Origin: RGIG1959 sp964564305
GTDB taxonomy: Bacteria > Bacillota > Clostridia > Oscillospirales > Acutalibacteraceae
Reading direction: 5' to 3'
NCBI GenBank assembly: GCA_964564305.1
Contig: CAZMAM010000026.1
Coordinates: 1-20,992, forward strand
Length of the DNA stretch: 20,992 nucleotides
Shown in pieces: positions 20,734-20,992 of the stretch (the stretch's first letter is position 1; each line of letters opens with the position of its first letter). The position numbers and the translations under genes were made by a program. Under the pieces are notes generated by a model. That model was not told the DNA's origin. It did not search any database and saw nothing but the letters and a program-made list of their open reading frames with translations.

Positions 20734-20785
20734 TTGTCATACCTTTACCGCTTTTTGGTATTATATGATTTCAGGCTGATGAATA

Positions 20786-20992
20786 TTAAAGTCCCCGCCG
20801 GGAAGCTGGCCTTTTAGGCAAAACTCCTTCTATCGCGCCATCCAGCAATTCCAGAATCTGCGCTTTGTCACGGCTTAAATATCCGTCAATCGGAACATAG
20901 TTGGACGCGTGATTGCTGGTAAAATGCAGGTTTTCCAAACCAATATTTTCCACCAGCACTCTGGTCTCTTTCAGACAACCGATGTCATCCAG
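20786..20992 (-). CDS. C-terminal fragment of a radical-SAM-like protein (cut by window edge)
   Basis: The minus strand is open from the window edge to a TAA at 20786, giving 68 residues. The segment HFTSNHASNYVPIDGYLSRD followed by KAQILELLDGAIEG matches the C-terminal pattern (SNHASNY, then a hydrophobic L-DK repeat) seen in many clostridial radical SAM proteins related to coproporphyrinogen oxidase-like enzymes. The cluster-binding CxxxCxxC and the SAM-binding core would lie outside the window, so the reaction cannot be stated. The fragment has normal codon structure and no stop, so the gene is probably intact. Confidence 0.55.
   Translation of the reverse strand: MDDIGCLKETRVLVENIGLENLHFTSNHASNYVPIDGYLSRDKAQILELLDGAIEGVLPKRPASRRGL

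Noticed and set aside
1..20992. CRISPR array, prophage or integrase genes
   Set aside because: No regularly spaced repeats and no phage or recombinase motifs were seen; the repeats present are a few inverted-ended elements.

Overview
This window is the division and cell wall (dcw) cluster of a Gram-positive, low-to-mid GC bacterium, most likely a clostridial Firmicute of the Oscillospirales/Ruminococcaceae type. The supporting signs are the gene order starting at mraZ, a PASTA-tailed class B PBP (SpoVD/Pbp2B type), an FtsQ/DivIB-type protein, strong AAGGAGG ribosome binding sites with some TTG/GTG starts, TGA used as stop, and consensus sigma-A promoters. MurE carries the DNPR motif, which predicts meso-diaminopimelate peptidoglycan. 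The lineage is inferred; no taxonomic marker settles it.

Almost everything reads on the minus strand, so the biological order runs from high to low coordinates. Right edge: the C-terminal end of a radical-SAM-like protein (20786-20992), a decayed gene (about 20444-20733), a PIN/NYN-like protein (19457-20341), and the only plus-strand gene, a tRNA-Gln(CUG) with its own consensus promoter and terminator (19231-19395). A 520-base gap follows. It holds a pyrimidine-rich tract, the mraZ promoter and four 10-bp boxes that look like MraZ operator repeats.

The dcw cluster then reads mraZ, rsmH, ftsL-like, pbp/ftsI(spoVD), murE, mraY, an AlgI-type MBOAT acyltransferase, an SGNH-hydrolase membrane protein, ftsW, murG, ftsQ(divIB), ftsZ, and a strong terminator. 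Murein precursor synthesis (murE, mraY, murG), septal synthesis (ftsW and the PBP) and the division machinery (ftsL, ftsQ, ftsZ) are co-oriented, with overlaps at murE/mraY and ftsW/murG. murF, murD, murC and murB are absent. The MBOAT/SGNH pair sits where murD would be expected and suggests an acylation step on an envelope glycan. Internal promoters are visible before rsmH and before ftsZ. Beyond the terminator come nadC, mnmA and nadA: NAD biosynthesis (without nadB) plus tRNA thiolation.

Two features are not explained by ordinary gene content. First, a family of short elements with terminal inverted repeats and TA ends (MITE-like) occupies gaps at 192-369, 4696-4744, 4758-4849 and 9665-9845. 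Two copies abut a gene so that the element end forms the stop codon, and two lie in the predicted ftsZ mRNA leader. Second, the 476-base gap between ftsL and the PBP gene contains a perfect 13-bp RNA-type hairpin inside a 29-codon reading frame, a 14-bp tandem repeat and further palindromes, which suggests a structured leader or another small element.
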